Shown here piece after piece: positions 33,510 through 44,827 of a stretch of DNA of 64,000 nucleotides. The position numbers and the translations under genes were made by a program. The stretch lies in contig NC_077238.1 of the NCBI RefSeq assembly GCF_947179165.1, positions 39,609,793 through 39,673,792 on the forward strand, written 5' to 3'. The notes below the pieces were generated by a model that was not told the DNA's origin, made no database searches, and worked only from the letters and a program-made list of their open reading frames with translations. The stretch comes from Solanum dulcamara (lineage: Eukaryota; Streptophyta; Magnoliopsida; Solanales; Solanaceae). Positions within the stretch are counted from its first letter, which is position 1, and each line of letters starts with the position of its first letter.

Positions 33510-34105
33510 CTCAGAATAAGAAGTGTTTATCCTAGGAGAAAATGATAAAAAACTGTCTCAGACTAGGAAGTGTTTATCCTAAGAGAAAATGCAAAATAAT
33601 TATCTCAGACTAGGAAGTGTTTATTCTAGGAGAAAATAAAAAATAAATGTCTCAGACTAGGAAGTGTTTATCCTAAAAAAATAAAAAATGGTTGTCTCAG
33701 ACTAAGAAGTGTTTATCCTAGAAAAAATAAAAAATGGTTGTTTCAGACTAGGAAGTGTTTATCCTAGGAGAAAATGAAAAATAAATGTCTCAAACTAGGA
33801 AGTGTTTATCCTAAGAAAAAATAAAAAATAAATGCCTCAGACTAGGAATGTTTATCCAAAGAGAAAATAAAAAATAAATGTCTCAAACTAAGAAGTGTTT
33901 ATTCTAGGAGAAAATAAAAACTGACTGTCTCAGACTAGAAAGCATTCATCCTAGGAGAAAATGTAAAATCACTGTCTCAAACTAAAAAGTGTTTATCCTA
34001 GGAGAAAATGAAAAATAATTGTCTCAGACTAGAAAGTGTTTATCCTAGGAGATAATAAAAAATAACTGTCTCAGATTAGAAATTGTTAATCATAGGAGAA
34101 AAATT
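33510..34105. repeat. Minisatellite, about 13 units of 45-47 bp
   Basis: Units of the form CTCAGACTAGGAAGTGTTTA, then TCCTAGGAGAAAATGAAAAA, then TAATTGT. Variation is mainly in the A-rich part. It follows the 32-bp array by about 90 bp. Confidence 0.95.
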
Positions 34106-35500
34106 AAAATTATTTTTGCATGTATGTAAAGCAAAGAAAGAAAAAAAAGGTTTTTATTTTTTTGCAACCATATTTTTCAAACTTGATTCTTCAAGATAAC
34201 CTTTATATCAGCAACATGGTCCCTTTTTACGAAAAATGAAAGAAAAAAAATAAAAATTTGTGAGTTTCAAAGATGGTGGCGGTTTGTGGGCTTGGTTTTG
34301 AGGATGACCGCTTTTGTTGTTGCTATATTCGACTCTGATTGCAACTTGAGTGGATATTGTTTGTTGCCTATCCAACATATTTTTATATCCCTTACCATTG
34401 AAGGCCTCTCTAACTGGTTTCCAAAACTTCATAGATGTATTGTCCCCCATTCTAACAATCATTGAACTTGTCAACCATAATAAATTATTTTGAATATCAT
34501 TTCTTCTTGAATCTGATCATCTTAGATGTGTTGGTCAGACTTTACGTTGCCCATTTGGAAAGTTGGTAGCAAATTTTGGCGTCATTTCTTGCTTTTTTTA
34601 ACACTGATCGACTCGAAGAAAAATACAAAATCAATGCAAAAATTAAAAAAAATATTATTTTACACGAGGTGTCTTGATTGAAAATAAGAAAAGGCTTTTT
34701 GAAATGGTGTAGTCAACTTCAATGATCATGGCATGCATTTTGAATTAAATGGTCTAATCTATCTAATCAATATAATCTTCGTCTTTGTCGAACTTTCAAC
34801 TTTTGAAGTAAAACTTTTACCATCCAACTTTTGCAATAAATTATTGGCTCACATTTGACTTATGGTGCCTCGAAAGGTTTTCACCAAAAAGTCTCTCTCA
34901 TTTTGTTTGTCTCTCACTCACCATTGCCTTACAATGCCCATGAGGGTTATCACCAATAAGACTCACTCATCTTTCATTCCTTACGCAAATGACATGATAT
35001 TTTTCCTTATATGATAATCAACAGTGAAAGCTTTCTTGATTTGTCATTCTAAAAAATTGATCAGAAGATCTTTCTTTGGATTATAATGTGACTTATTGAC
35101 ATGGTTAGAAAAAAAGAGGGCATGAAAGCTCAAAATCAATAAATACTTGTAACAGGGTTAAAACTTATAACTTTTCGAATCAACTCTTTTTGCAAAAAAA
35201 AAACTCTTTTTTTGCCCCAATTTTTGTGATAGGGAATTTCTAATTTTTTTTTGATTGGACCAAACCTTAGAAACTGCCTATGTATCTTGTCAAAACAAGA
35301 ATTAGGTCGAACGTAGTTCAGAGATCAAATATTGTTTTTTTTACTTTCACTTTTTAAATTTGTGAAAAATATTTTGTCTTGACTTTAGTTAGTGTCAACA
35401 ATTAAAATTGTGCCTATGAATCACCTTCAAGTACTTTCAGGCAAATCAGAAGTCAACTTGGAAGTAATACCTATAGTTTCAAATGGTACCTCAAATATAC
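34106..35500. other. AT-rich non-coding stretch
   Basis: No gene is seen. It holds poly(T)/poly(A) runs and texts such as GGCGTCATTTC and CTGCCTATGTATCTTGTC. The minus frame 34208-34474 (88 aa) has no recognisable motif. Confidence 0.5.
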
Positions 35501-35539
35501 TTAAGTATTGACTAGATCTGTTCACCTCACTCCTATTTT

Positions 35540-35881
35540 GACTCTACTTGAAGGATTAGAAGAGTTCGTGGTGTAAAGTGATGCTTCAAGGGTTGGTTTG
35601 GGTTGTGTATTGCTGCAAAAAATAAGGTTATACCCTATGATTCTAGGCAATTGAAGGTGCACGAGCGTAACTATCCTACCCATGATCTTGACTAAGCCGC
35701 CGTTGTTTTTTCTCTAAAGATTTGGAGGCATTACCTTTATGGGGTACATGTGGACGTGTTTACTGATCACAAAAGTGTTCAATATGTGTTCACTCAAAAA
35801 GACCTCAATCTAAGGCAAATGAGGTGGCTTGAACTCCTCAAGGACTATGACATGATTGTGCATTATTATCCGGGTAAAGTT
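35540..35881 (+). pseudogene. Gypsy RNase H, left part (split by LINE B)
   Basis: Frames give SDASRVGLGCVLLQ (first catalytic Asp), [20 protein letters not shown] and [19 protein letters not shown]. The domain is cut exactly after PGK by LINE B. The following residues (VNVVSNA, then GSxxHVIKGKRELVKDVHRL-like) reappear at 43551. A frameshift lies between the first and second part. Confidence 0.9.
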
Positions 35882-36042
35882 CTCCCAAGATTTCAAAAAA
35901 AGCTAGGGTGTCAAGAAAAGCTAGAGTTTAATCCAAAGAGCTTCAATCTCCATTAACGCAGATTGAATTGTTGATTCTTGTTGGCAAGGGTAGAAGTTAG
36001 CCTTTCTAGAAAGAAAGAACCTTGAGGCTCAGGTCTACCAGA
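35882..36042 (+). other. LINE B 5' UTR
   Basis: A 161-bp stretch lies between the target duplication and the ORF1 ATG. Because it starts exactly at the duplication, this copy was probably inserted near full length, which is rare for LINEs. Confidence 0.6.
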
Positions 36043-37368
36043 ATGGCCTCACCGCCACCGGTGGAGCTCCCCAGGCCACCGAAACACAATATGAATATAG
36101 TTCAACAAACGTCATTTTCTAATCTAACTAATAATACTTCTAATCTGCAAAAAGATACTAAAAATGCAGTAGAAATTTCAAGTGAAGTTTGATTTACAAT
36201 TGAAAATTCTCAAATACCTAGCGGGAAATGAGACGAAGAAACCACTAGGGGTTACTCTCCAGGTCGTGATGCATCTGAAGGCACAATATCAGCCAACTCA
36301 GCCGAAGGTATCATCGCCGGAGTGGAATATGATGGCGGCGCCGAAACTTCGGCCATCCAAATTGAACGATACTAGTACCAAAATAATCCTTAGGCGACAT
36401 AGTACCTCCCAAGACTAAAGAGCCACTCTAAAACTTCACCACTGAATTCGAATATCAATTGGAACTCTAGCAAATGTAGCAACCAAGAACACATAAATAC
36501 TCAGGAACATTTGCACTAACAAATGAATGGAAAAAAAGTGGTCAATTACATTAGTGAATATGATCAAGAACCACACGGCTAGCATACATCTGAGGAAAAT
36601 GCAAACCATTCCTATATGCAGAGAGAAGGGACAGGTGCAGGTACCTCTAATTCCCCTAATGTTATGATATATGATGTTAATATGTTGAAATCCATTGGAG
36701 CTCATTTGCAATCTCATGCAAAGAAGCAACATGGTACTGCTGTAGTTAATACAATGCATGGTATACAATTTGATCTTATGAAGGTTGATAACAACCTACA
36801 ATCAATCACCAAAGTGACTAATGGTGTGGAGCCTCAATAATCCCAACAGCAGAAGTTTCCACATCCAACTCCATACCAAAACAACTTTCCTAAGATTTCC
36901 AACTTTGACAAATCTGGACCCAATAACCAAAGGAATAAACTAGTCCCTAACCAACCCCAACCAAGTGATAACAACAACCAAAATGCCTAGAAGAACCAGT
37001 TCCCTAACAAGAAGGACCAGGTCCCTTAACCAGCACCTTACACTGTCATCCAAACCTTTGCAACCAAACTTAGACTCAATAAAGCTAGGAATGAAGTCCC
37101 TATTGAATTATCCACACCTACTTTTACTACCAAACAAGGCTTGCCTGCAGTGATCTTCAACAAAGAGGACTTCATATCAAATTGGCTGCAAGATGCAAGT
37201 TTACTCTAATAGGCAAATTTAGTAATACCATGCCCAAAGTAAAGTTGATAAGGAGGAGCTTCATACTGCAGACTCAGCTTTCAGGGGGGGTCAAGATTGC
37301 ACACTTCAATGCTAGACATGTTTACATTGATTTAGATAGTGAGATGGACTATACCACAGTGTGGACTA
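36043..37368 (+). pseudogene. LINE B ORF1 (RNA-binding protein with DUF4283-like domain)
   Basis: The ATG at 36043 (context AGAATGGCC) starts MASPPPVELPRPPKHNMN. A low-complexity Asn/Gln/Pro-rich middle follows (NNFPKISNFDKSGPNNQRN). Then come KQGLPAVIFNKEDFIS and, after a frameshift, AARCKFTLIGKFSNTMPKV, FILQTQLSGGVKIAHFNARH and VYIDLDSEMDYTTVWT, the start of the DUF4283-like domain typical of plant LINE ORF1 proteins. It binds LINE RNA in the ribonucleoprotein. It is cut at 37369 by a reverse LTR, and stops and shifts are common. Confidence 0.8.
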
Positions 37369-38805
37369 TGTCACGACCCAACCTCGTAAGCCACGATTGG
37401 GGTCCGACCTGGACCCCCCGTATACATATCTATCAGCTGTGGTTACATTGAACTATAAATAAAACAATATCATGTAACAAAGCCCCATTGGGTGATAACA
37501 TTTTCATAAACCTGTAGCTCTTTTTGTTTGTATCACAACATGATAGGGCACGCAAGCCGACAAGGCTGCCATAACATAATAACACATATCATATATCATA
37601 TAGACCCAAATGAATCAAACTGACATACACAACCCATATATACATGTTTGTAGACCTCTAAAAATATAAATGACAATATATGGCGGGACAGGGCCCTACC
37701 GTACCCCCGAATGGACAAAACAATTTTATACATCAGTGGACAGTATCAAAAACTAGGCCCCGATATAATAGAGCCTGTTCTAGCTGAGCTGTATGGAATC
37801 CTAAGCTGACGGACTCCTAAAACCTATATCTGTACCTGCGGGCATGAACGCAGCCCCTTGAAAAAGGAGGTCAGTACGACATATGTACTGAGTATGTAAA
37901 ACATAACATAGTACAAATGGAGGTATATTCAAAATACAAAAGCAGGGGAACCAATTATCAAATTAGAAACATGTACCAGTACTCTGTGAATCACAAAAAC
38001 ATGCATGCTTAAAGTTTCAATATAGCCGGTCCCGTCAGAGGTTCGGTGAATCATATATGTAGTGTCAGTATCAGGCCCCATACCATCACCACCTTATTAT
38101 AACACATCATCATAGTATCAGTATCAGGCCCCAGGCCATCATCACCTTATTATAATACATCATCATAGTATCAGTATCAAGCCCTAGGCCATCATATATA
38201 TACATACGGATGCCGACCCCCTAGCAAGGGACTCAGTGAATAATGCAGTGAATTGCACGAATCTGACAACCAGCCCAGGACTCGGAGAAGAAGTATTACA
38301 GTATACACGAGTAGAGTAGTGAGAAACAAAACACAGTTTAAATCATTATCTGAGACTCAATGAAGTCATCAAGCGAATAATCACTTGGATGTCAGGATAG
38401 GAATGTAATTGTTCCAAGTGCCCTCTAACTGTCACTCGGGGTTATATCAGTTAGGATCTCAGGGATCCTAGACGTATACTAAAGTAAGGCCAATTCATTT
38501 ATGGAACCAAAATATTTGTTATCAAATAATTTTAAGACTCAGAGTCTGTACATTCATACCTCTTTAACATATAAGAGTTTCCAGGGAAATAGTTTAACTA
38601 CCATAGAGTTCAACATCCAGTGGTAAATACGAGATACTCAAGAATGGAATTATCCCGGAGCTCGTATCACATTCAACTTACAACTAGGACATGCCAACAG
38701 AAGAAAGAGAATGAGCTTTACTTACCTATGCCAAAACATGTCAAGAGGAAGCTTCACATACCTTGTCTGAATTATTCCTTATCCTGTTTGCCTCGTCGTC
38801 CATAG
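37369..38805 (-). mobile_element. Tekay-like LTR fragment, reverse, inside LINE B
   Basis: On the plus strand it begins TGTCACGACCCAACCTCGTA, the reverse complement of the 3' end of the 13700 LTR family. It keeps the CCGACAAGGCTGCC block, the AGTAC palindrome (37871-37891) and the C/G hairpin. It stops at about 38805, at a point matching about 15240 of the 5' LTR, so the U3 half is missing. LINE text on the right resumes in ORF2, so one deletion removed the LTR half and LINE sequence together. Confidence 0.8.
38065..38223. repeat. 53-bp tandem triplication within the LTR
   Basis: Units start at about 38065, 38118 and 38171, with the text CAGTATCAGGCCCCAGGCCA followed by TCATCACCTTATTATAA. 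The region corresponds to the GGCCC...GGTGAA modules of the other LTRs. Confidence 0.8.
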
Positions 38806-39258
38806 AATTTTGAAGAATGAGGAGCAAATAATCACTTGTGAAATTAATCATGTAATGGTTCCAAATCAGTTCATTCTACTTTTGTCCATGCAAAATACAA
38901 GGATTAGCTTAGAAGACCCTTATGGGACAATATGCTTCATCAGTCAACCACCTCTCTCCTATGGTGCATTTTAGGTGATTTCAATGTTATAACTGATCCT
39001 GAGGAAAAGCTTGAGGGTTTCACCTATAATATGAGAAAGAGTCTGGAGTTTATCAGCATCATTGAAGCCTGTGGTTTACATAATCTTGGGTTTTGTGGTC
39101 AGAAATACACTTGGTCTAATCAGAGGGGTATAATTTTGAGAATATGGAAAAGACTAGATAGGGGGATGGTCAATGATAAGTGGTTAGAAATTATGCCTCA
39201 GACTTCCATTACTCATTTATCTTCTGTGGGTTCTGACCATTTTCCATTACTCTTATAA
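38806..39258 (+). pseudogene. LINE B ORF2 endonuclease, C-terminal half
   Basis: The text resumes with EEQIITCEINHVMVPNQFI and runs through GDFNVITDPEEKLEGF (metal-binding GDFN kept), FCGQKYTWSNQRG, RIWKRLDRGMV and SSVGSDHFPLLL (SDH motif). Positions 38932-39258 are an open 108-aa frame. It matches LINE C residue for residue over long stretches. The N-terminal WNVRG part is missing. Confidence 0.9.
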
Positions 39259-39329
39259 ATGGTTGATCACAATCAGCATCCACCAAATGCTTTAAATTCC
39301 TAAACTGTTGGACTAATAAACCTTCCTTT

Positions 39330-41060
39330 ATGGATACTAGTAGCAACTGCTGGAACAGGTGTATAAATGGTAATCCAATATGGAGTTCTCATCAGAAAAT
39401 GAAGAGGTTAGCAGCTACACTTAGTAAGTGGTCCAAAATGCAATTTAGGGACATTTATGCCAAGGTTAAAGAATATGAAGACAATACTAGAAAAGTAAAA
39501 GAGCTGATTTCTGTAAACTCTGAAGAGAATAGAATTAAATTACATGCCAGCAATGCAAAATATATTAAGTACTTGAAAATGGAGCAATCTATGGTCAAGC
39601 AAAAAAATCAATTATATTGGTTCAAAGAAGGGTATGTGAACTCCAGGTACTTTCATGCCTTAATCAGAGGAAGAAGAAGGAAACTTTACATCCATAAGAT
39701 TTAGGATAAAGAAGGTACTTGGCTTCAGGGTGATGAAGCTATAGCAGGGCTGCATGGGAGCACTTCCAACATATCTTCACTGGTGAGGAAAAACATATTC
39801 AGGATCAGGTTATTCACTGTATCCCTAGGATAGTCAATGATGATCATAATAAAGATATTCAAGCCACCTCTACTATAGAGGAATTGAGGAATGTGGTCTT
39901 TTCTATGAACCCCAATTCAGTAGCTGGCCCTAATAGTATGAATGACAAGTTTTTTCAAGTATGCTGGGATATCATAAAAGAAGATCTCATCAATATGGTC
40001 CTATCTTTCTTTTGGGGACAAATTATGCCTAAATACTACACTCATACTTGTTTGGTTCTACTCCCAAAGTAAACCATCCTAATAAAATATCTAAGTTCAG
40101 ACCTATTAGCCTTAGCAACTACACCAACAAGATTATTTCCAAACTCCTATGTCTTAGACTAGCACCTATTCTACCCAATCTTATATCTCCCAACCAATAT
40201 GGTTTTGTAAAGAACAGGAGCATCTCATAAAGCATCATGCTAGCATAAGAAATCATACACCAAATAAAGATACCAAATGTAGGAGGCAATGTTGTAATCA
40301 AACTTGACATGGCCAAGGCCTATGATAGGGTATCTTGGTCCTATATTTATATAGTTTTGAGAAGAATGGGATTTGAGAAAGGGTTCATTGCATGGTATGG
40401 AGGATTATGTCTAACAATTGGTACTCTATCATTGTTAATGGTTCAAGACATGGCTTCTTCCATTCCATAAGAGGTCTTAAATAAGGGGATCCTCTCTCCC
40501 CAGCCTTGTTCATTCTTGGTGCTGAAGTTCTATCTAGAATCATGAATAATCTCCACCAGCACCCTCAATATCATGGTTTCTTTATGCAAAACAGCCCCCC
40601 TAGATTAATCATCTCAGTTTTGCAGATGACATAATCATTTTTGCTTCTGGGAGAACCTATACTTTAAAGCTCATCATGGCAACTTTGAAGATTTATAAGA
40701 GTGTTTCAGGATAGTTGATCAATAGAGACAAGAGTCACATTATGATCCCTTCTAATGCTTTCAATTCTACTGTGACAAGAATCAGGAAGGTTATAAGTTT
40801 CAAGCAAAAGAGCAGTCCTATCACTTACTTGGGGTGTCCTCTCTATATTGGCAGGCAAAAAGTCATTTACTACTCAGATCTTACTGCTAAAATTATAGCT
40901 AGGATTATAGGTTGGCAAGCCAAAATTCTCAGTTATGGAGGAAGGGTTACACTGGTTAAATTTGTAATTCAAGCCCTTCCTATCCATTTGCTTTTAGATA
41001 GTTCTCCACCATCAACTACCATCAAGCAAATTCAAAGTATCACAGCAAACTTCTTCTAGG
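39330..41060 (+). pseudogene. LINE B ORF2 reverse transcriptase
   Basis: Frames at 39330-39704 (helical linker ending YFHALIRGRRRKLYIHKI), 39884-40072 (NPNSVAGPNSMNDKFFQVCW), 40048-40230 (KFRPISLSNYTNKIISKLL), near 40300 (VVIKLDMAKAYDRVSW), the FADD box at 40619-40630, and 40715-41059 (NRDKSHIMIPSNAF; ITYLGCPLYIGRQ) form a complete but frameshifted RT. Compared with LINE C, at least four frame changes and several stops have built up. Confidence 0.9.
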
Positions 41061-42711
41061 GATGGAAAAATGATAAGAGGAAATACCACTGGTCCTCTTG
41101 GAAGAATCTAAGTTATCCTTATGATGAAAGAGGTATTGGTGTGAGACAAATTTCAGATGTGGCTAAGTCTTTGGATCTTCAGAACTAAGAACACTTTATG
41201 GGGTGAGTTCCTCAAATCCAAGTATTGTCAAAGGTCTAATCCTATCACTAAAAAATGGCATACTGGATAATCACTGGTCTAGAAACATTTGATGAAGAAC
41301 AAGCACAAAGTTGAACTTCATATCCAATGGCAAATCCAGTCTAATTCATGCCTCTTTTAGTGGGATAATTGGTTGGGAGTTGGGCCATTAGCAATTTCAG
41401 ATCTGCAAGTACTAGAATGAACAACACTAAGGTCTCTTCTTTTTTGATCAATGTCCAAGGGAATATAGACTTGGTTATTAAAGAAGCTCCTCCTTAGTTT
41501 GTCTCTAACATTTTGGGAACTCACATAAATTATCACCCTCACAAGCTTGATCAAGCATCCTAGACACACAACAACAGTGGGGAGTTTAGCTGCTCCTCTG
41601 CATGGGATCTTATCAGGGATAAAAGGAACAAGACAAGGATCAATTCTCAAACTTGGCATAACCACATACCTTTTAAATGATCTTTTTTGCTATGGAGAGC
41701 ACTTAGAGGGAAGCTACCAACCAATGAAAATCTCATCAGTTTTGGACAATCCCCATGTCAATGCTACTGCTGCTACAAACCAGGATAGGACATAATTGAC
41801 CATGTATTTGTTACTAGACACTTTGCCTAGAAAATTTGGAGTGTATTTGCTGATTTCCTAGGAATTAATAAGGACTACACACTCCTTAGAAACTTGATAA
41901 TAAGGTGGTGGTTGACCAAACACAAGAATGATGTGCATAAATTGATCCTCCAAATTATCCCCATTTTCATATGTTGGAATCTATGGAAGAATAGATGTGC
42001 TGTCAAATATGATGGAAAACAATCTAATATTGCAAGAGTAATGTACTTAGTGTCCAAAGATACATCTAACTTGCTGATTACTACATACCCATACATCAGT
42101 TGGCCAATCAGCTGGAAGGAACTGCTCCTTCTTGTGGACAAATGCACTCATGAAATCAAGGTTAGCACTGCCTATTGGAGGAAACCATCAGCACACATGG
42201 TGAAGTTGAACACTGATGGCAGTGCACTCCATAATTCTGGAAAAATTGGTAGGGGAGAACTTCTCAGAAACTCCCAAGGTGACCTTATCTTTGCATATTC
42301 AGTCCTTTTTGGAGAAGGCATAAACAACCAATTAGAGATAATGACTGCTATCTTTGGCTTGTCTTGGTGTATTCAATTGGGATACACCAATGTCATCTTA
42401 GAGGTTGACTTTGAGATGCTCATAAGATGGATCAAATAGCAAGACAAGCCCCCTTGGTTTGTCAAGGAGCACCTGCACAAGTTGCAGACCATCACTCAGT
42501 ATTTCTAGAACTTTAAGTGCAATCACACCTATAGTGAAGCTAATTGTGCAACTGATACCTTGTACAAACACAATCACAAATGCTCCAATCCTAAAATTTA
42601 CTTCACTAACCAAGAGCTTCCCAAAGAAGCAAGATCCTATCTTGAACTAGACAAAGTTGGAATGGCTAATTTCAAAAGAAAAAGACTCAAGAGGATCAAG
42701 AAACCACTATG
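41061..42711 (+). pseudogene. LINE B ORF2 C-terminal region with RNase H
   Basis: After RT, broken frames match the linker and Cys-rich part. The 181-aa frame 41894-42439 gives IIPIFICWNLWKNRCAVKYD, HMVKLNTDGSALHNSGKIG, NNQLEIMTAIFGLSWCIQ and LEVDFEMLIRWIK, an RNase H with the DGS, E and D positions present. Coding text goes on in other frames to about 42711. Confidence 0.85.
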
Positions 42712-43550
42712 AGCTCTCGTTTTCTATTTTTCTATTTTGCTGCTAGGTAGTCTTCACACTGGCTATCTCTAATTGTAGTTATAGCTTTTTTGAAGAATAC
42801 TTAGTTAGGATTATAGTGTAAAGGGGAAAGTCTCCCTTGTTTATTACTTTCCTAGATACTTTATAGTGAGAAGAGTCCTCTCATAGGTGCATAGTTACCT
42901 AGGGGCCATTATATTCTATTTTGTACTATTGTGCAGGTACATTGCAGAGCTGTAGAATCCAATTTGTGCAAAAATTAAAGCTGTAGTTTGGTTAAGCATG
43001 GTGCTCTCAATCAAATTTTAAGAAGGCTTCTGAAAGGCAGATAGTGGTCACACAGTAAGTCACCTAGAAGTAGTTTTTAGCAACAAATTGCAATAACTTG
43101 CTGGGGAGTAGAACATATTTTTGAGCTTGGCATGGTGTGCTCGTCAATAAGATCTTCAACTACATTAACCAACTACAGAACTGTGATCTTCTTATAGGGT
43201 TGTTTCTTTGTATATTGTAGTTTACCTAATCTATAATTGTATAGAATTTTCTTTATATATATGTAAGGGGAGAGTCTCCCTCATTTATGCTTTCTTAGAA
43301 TTATTCTATTGAGAAGAGTCCTCTCTTAGCTGCATAGTCTAAGTTTGCTCCATCTTGTAATTGGGGATAAGTCGAATAGCCTTATTAGGCTACTCAACTT
43401 ATGAACCACTATAGTTTTGGAGGTAAGGTTTATGTCCCCCACTTTATACTTTTGTGTTATTATATTATGTTAAGACTTGGGGGTGTTCGGCTCAACCCCT
43501 ATCTACCACAAGGGGTGAGATCCTTAGGTAAGGTCCATTTTATATAAAAA
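42712..43550 (+). other. LINE B 3' UTR
   Basis: An 839-bp AT-rich region. A module AAGGGGAAAGTCTCCCTTGT...GAGAAGAGTCCTCTC is present twice, at about 42820-42900 and 43264-43345. A hairpin AAGTCGAATAGCCT / AGGCTACTCAACTT lies at about 43370-43401, and a second one CTCAACCCCT / AGGGGTGAG at about 43493-43519, near the A-rich 3' end. Confidence 0.7.
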
Positions 43551-44827
43551 AAAGTTAATGTGGTTTCTAATGCTTAGTAGGGTTTTTATGAGGTGTATGG
43601 CTCATGTCATTAAAGGGAAGAGGGAGCTGGTAAAGGATGTTCATCGGTTGGCAAGATTGGAGGTGAAGTTGAGGGGTTCCAATAATGGTGGTGTATTTGT
43701 TCATAATGGGTTAGAATCATATTTGATGGTGGATGTTAAGTCAAAACAAGAACTTGACCCGATATTGGTGGACTTAAAGAAGTTGGTGAAATAAAATAAA
43801 GTAGAAGTCTTTTCACAAAGAGGAGTGGGGTACTTTTCTATCAAGGTCGGTTATGTGTTCCAAATATGGATGGCCTAAAGGGTTTGATCTTGTGGGAGGC
43901 TCAAAATTCTTCATATTCTATTCACCCTAGTTTGACTAAAATGTACCGAGACCTAAAGGATCTTTATTGGTGGGGTGACATGAAAAAGGACATAGCAATT
44001 TTCATGGCTAAATGCCCAAATTGCCTAAAAGTTAAGGCCAAACATAAAAGGCCGTATGGCCTAGCACAAGACATTGAAATTTTCACTCAGAAGTGAGAAG
44101 CTGTGAATATGGATTTAGTTATGGGTTTGCCTCATACTCGGAAACATCATGAATTGATTTGGGTGATTATTGATATAATGACAAATTTGGCTCACTTACA
44201 ACATGTCAAGACATCTTATAGAGTCGAGGATTATGCTAAGTTGTACATTTGGAATTGGTAAGGTTACATGGTGTGATTTTGTCAATTATTTTGGATCGAG
44301 GTACTCAATTCACTTCTCATTTTTAAAATATTTCAAAAGGGTCTTGGTACCAAAGTGAAGCTAAGTACCGCATTCCATCCTCAAATTGATGGGCAAGCTG
44401 AGCAAATACTTCAAACACTAGAGGATATGCTAAGGTCTTGTGTGTTGGAGTTGTAAGGAATTTGGGATGACCATCTACCACTTATTGAGTTCTCTTACAA
44501 TGCTAGCTATACTCAAGTACGGAGATGGCATCATTTGAGGCTTTGTATGAGAGATTATGTAGGTCTCCAATTGATTGGTTCGAAGTGGGTTATATGACCT
44601 TGTTGGGTCCCAATTTGGTTCTTCATGCTTTGGAGAAGGTGAGAGTCATTAGAGAAGGGTTGTAGGCATCTCAAAGTCATCAAAAGTCCTATTCCTATAC
44701 TAGGAGAAGGGATCTTAAGTTTAGTGTAAATGATTGGGTATGCTTCAAGGTTTCACCCATGAAGGGTGTAGTACAGTTTGGTAAGAAAGAGAAATTCAGC
44801 CCTAGGTATGTAGCGCCTTATAGTATC
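43551..44827 (+). pseudogene. Gypsy RNase H end and integrase, right part of the split pol
   Basis: The text continues the RNase H cut at 35881: VNVVSNA, then MAHVIKGKRELVKDVHRLAR, LRGSNNGGVFVHNGLESYL and KSKQELDPILVDLKKLV. Integrase follows: QNSSYSIHPSLTKMYRDLK with AKCPNCLKVKAKH (HHCC), NMDLVMGLP, IVIIDIMTNLAHLQHVK, LDRGTQFTSH, FHPQIDGQAEQILQ. It ends PRYVAPYSIF at the poly(T) of LINE C. Several frameshifts and stops. Confidence 0.9.

Larger units (their letters stand above)
30493..35500 (+). mobile_element. Unclassified LTR-like element with two internal minisatellites
   Basis: The left junction is sharp: gypsy integrase stops and TGTCACACCCCTTTTTTGC begins. A TG...CA unit can be drawn from 30493 to 32310, followed by a 3.2-kb AT-rich stretch without any ORF or pol motif, carrying two tandem arrays (32925-33417 and 33510-34105). 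The right end is unclear; gypsy RNase H is recognisable again from about 35540. Possibly a truncated non-autonomous element of a common Solanaceae repeat family; that family memory is not verified. Confidence 0.5.
35882..43550 (+). mobile_element. LINE B: L1-type LINE with intact 5' end, internally damaged
   Basis: LINE B sits inside a gypsy RNase H codon series. AAAGTT occurs on both sides (35876-35881 and 43551-43556), consistent with a short target duplication, and the right end is preceded by an A-rich tail. From left to right: short 5' UTR, ORF1, a foreign LTR fragment (37369-38805), ORF2 from mid-endonuclease, and an 840-bp 3' UTR. Part of ORF1 and the ORF2 start are missing across the LTR fragment. 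The family is the same as LINE C on the minus strand at 44828-51030. Confidence 0.85.

Noticed and set aside
34208..34474. Minus-strand frame of 88 aa as a small gene
   Set aside because: It lies in the AT-rich part of the unclassified repeat. There is no motif, no promoter and no supporting context.
30493..35500. Assigning the unclassified element to the Ogre/Tat clade
   Set aside because: The text feels familiar from Solanaceae repeats, but no pol motif or recognisable PBS is present, so the clade cannot be supported.
29873..35881. Reading the gypsy pieces on both sides of 30493-35500 as one element split by insertion
   Set aside because: The left side stops at the end of integrase, whereas the right side starts in RNase H, which comes before integrase. 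They must be different copies.
36436..36768. Minus-strand frame of 110 aa
   Set aside because: It is antisense to LINE B ORF1, whose features are clear on the plus strand.
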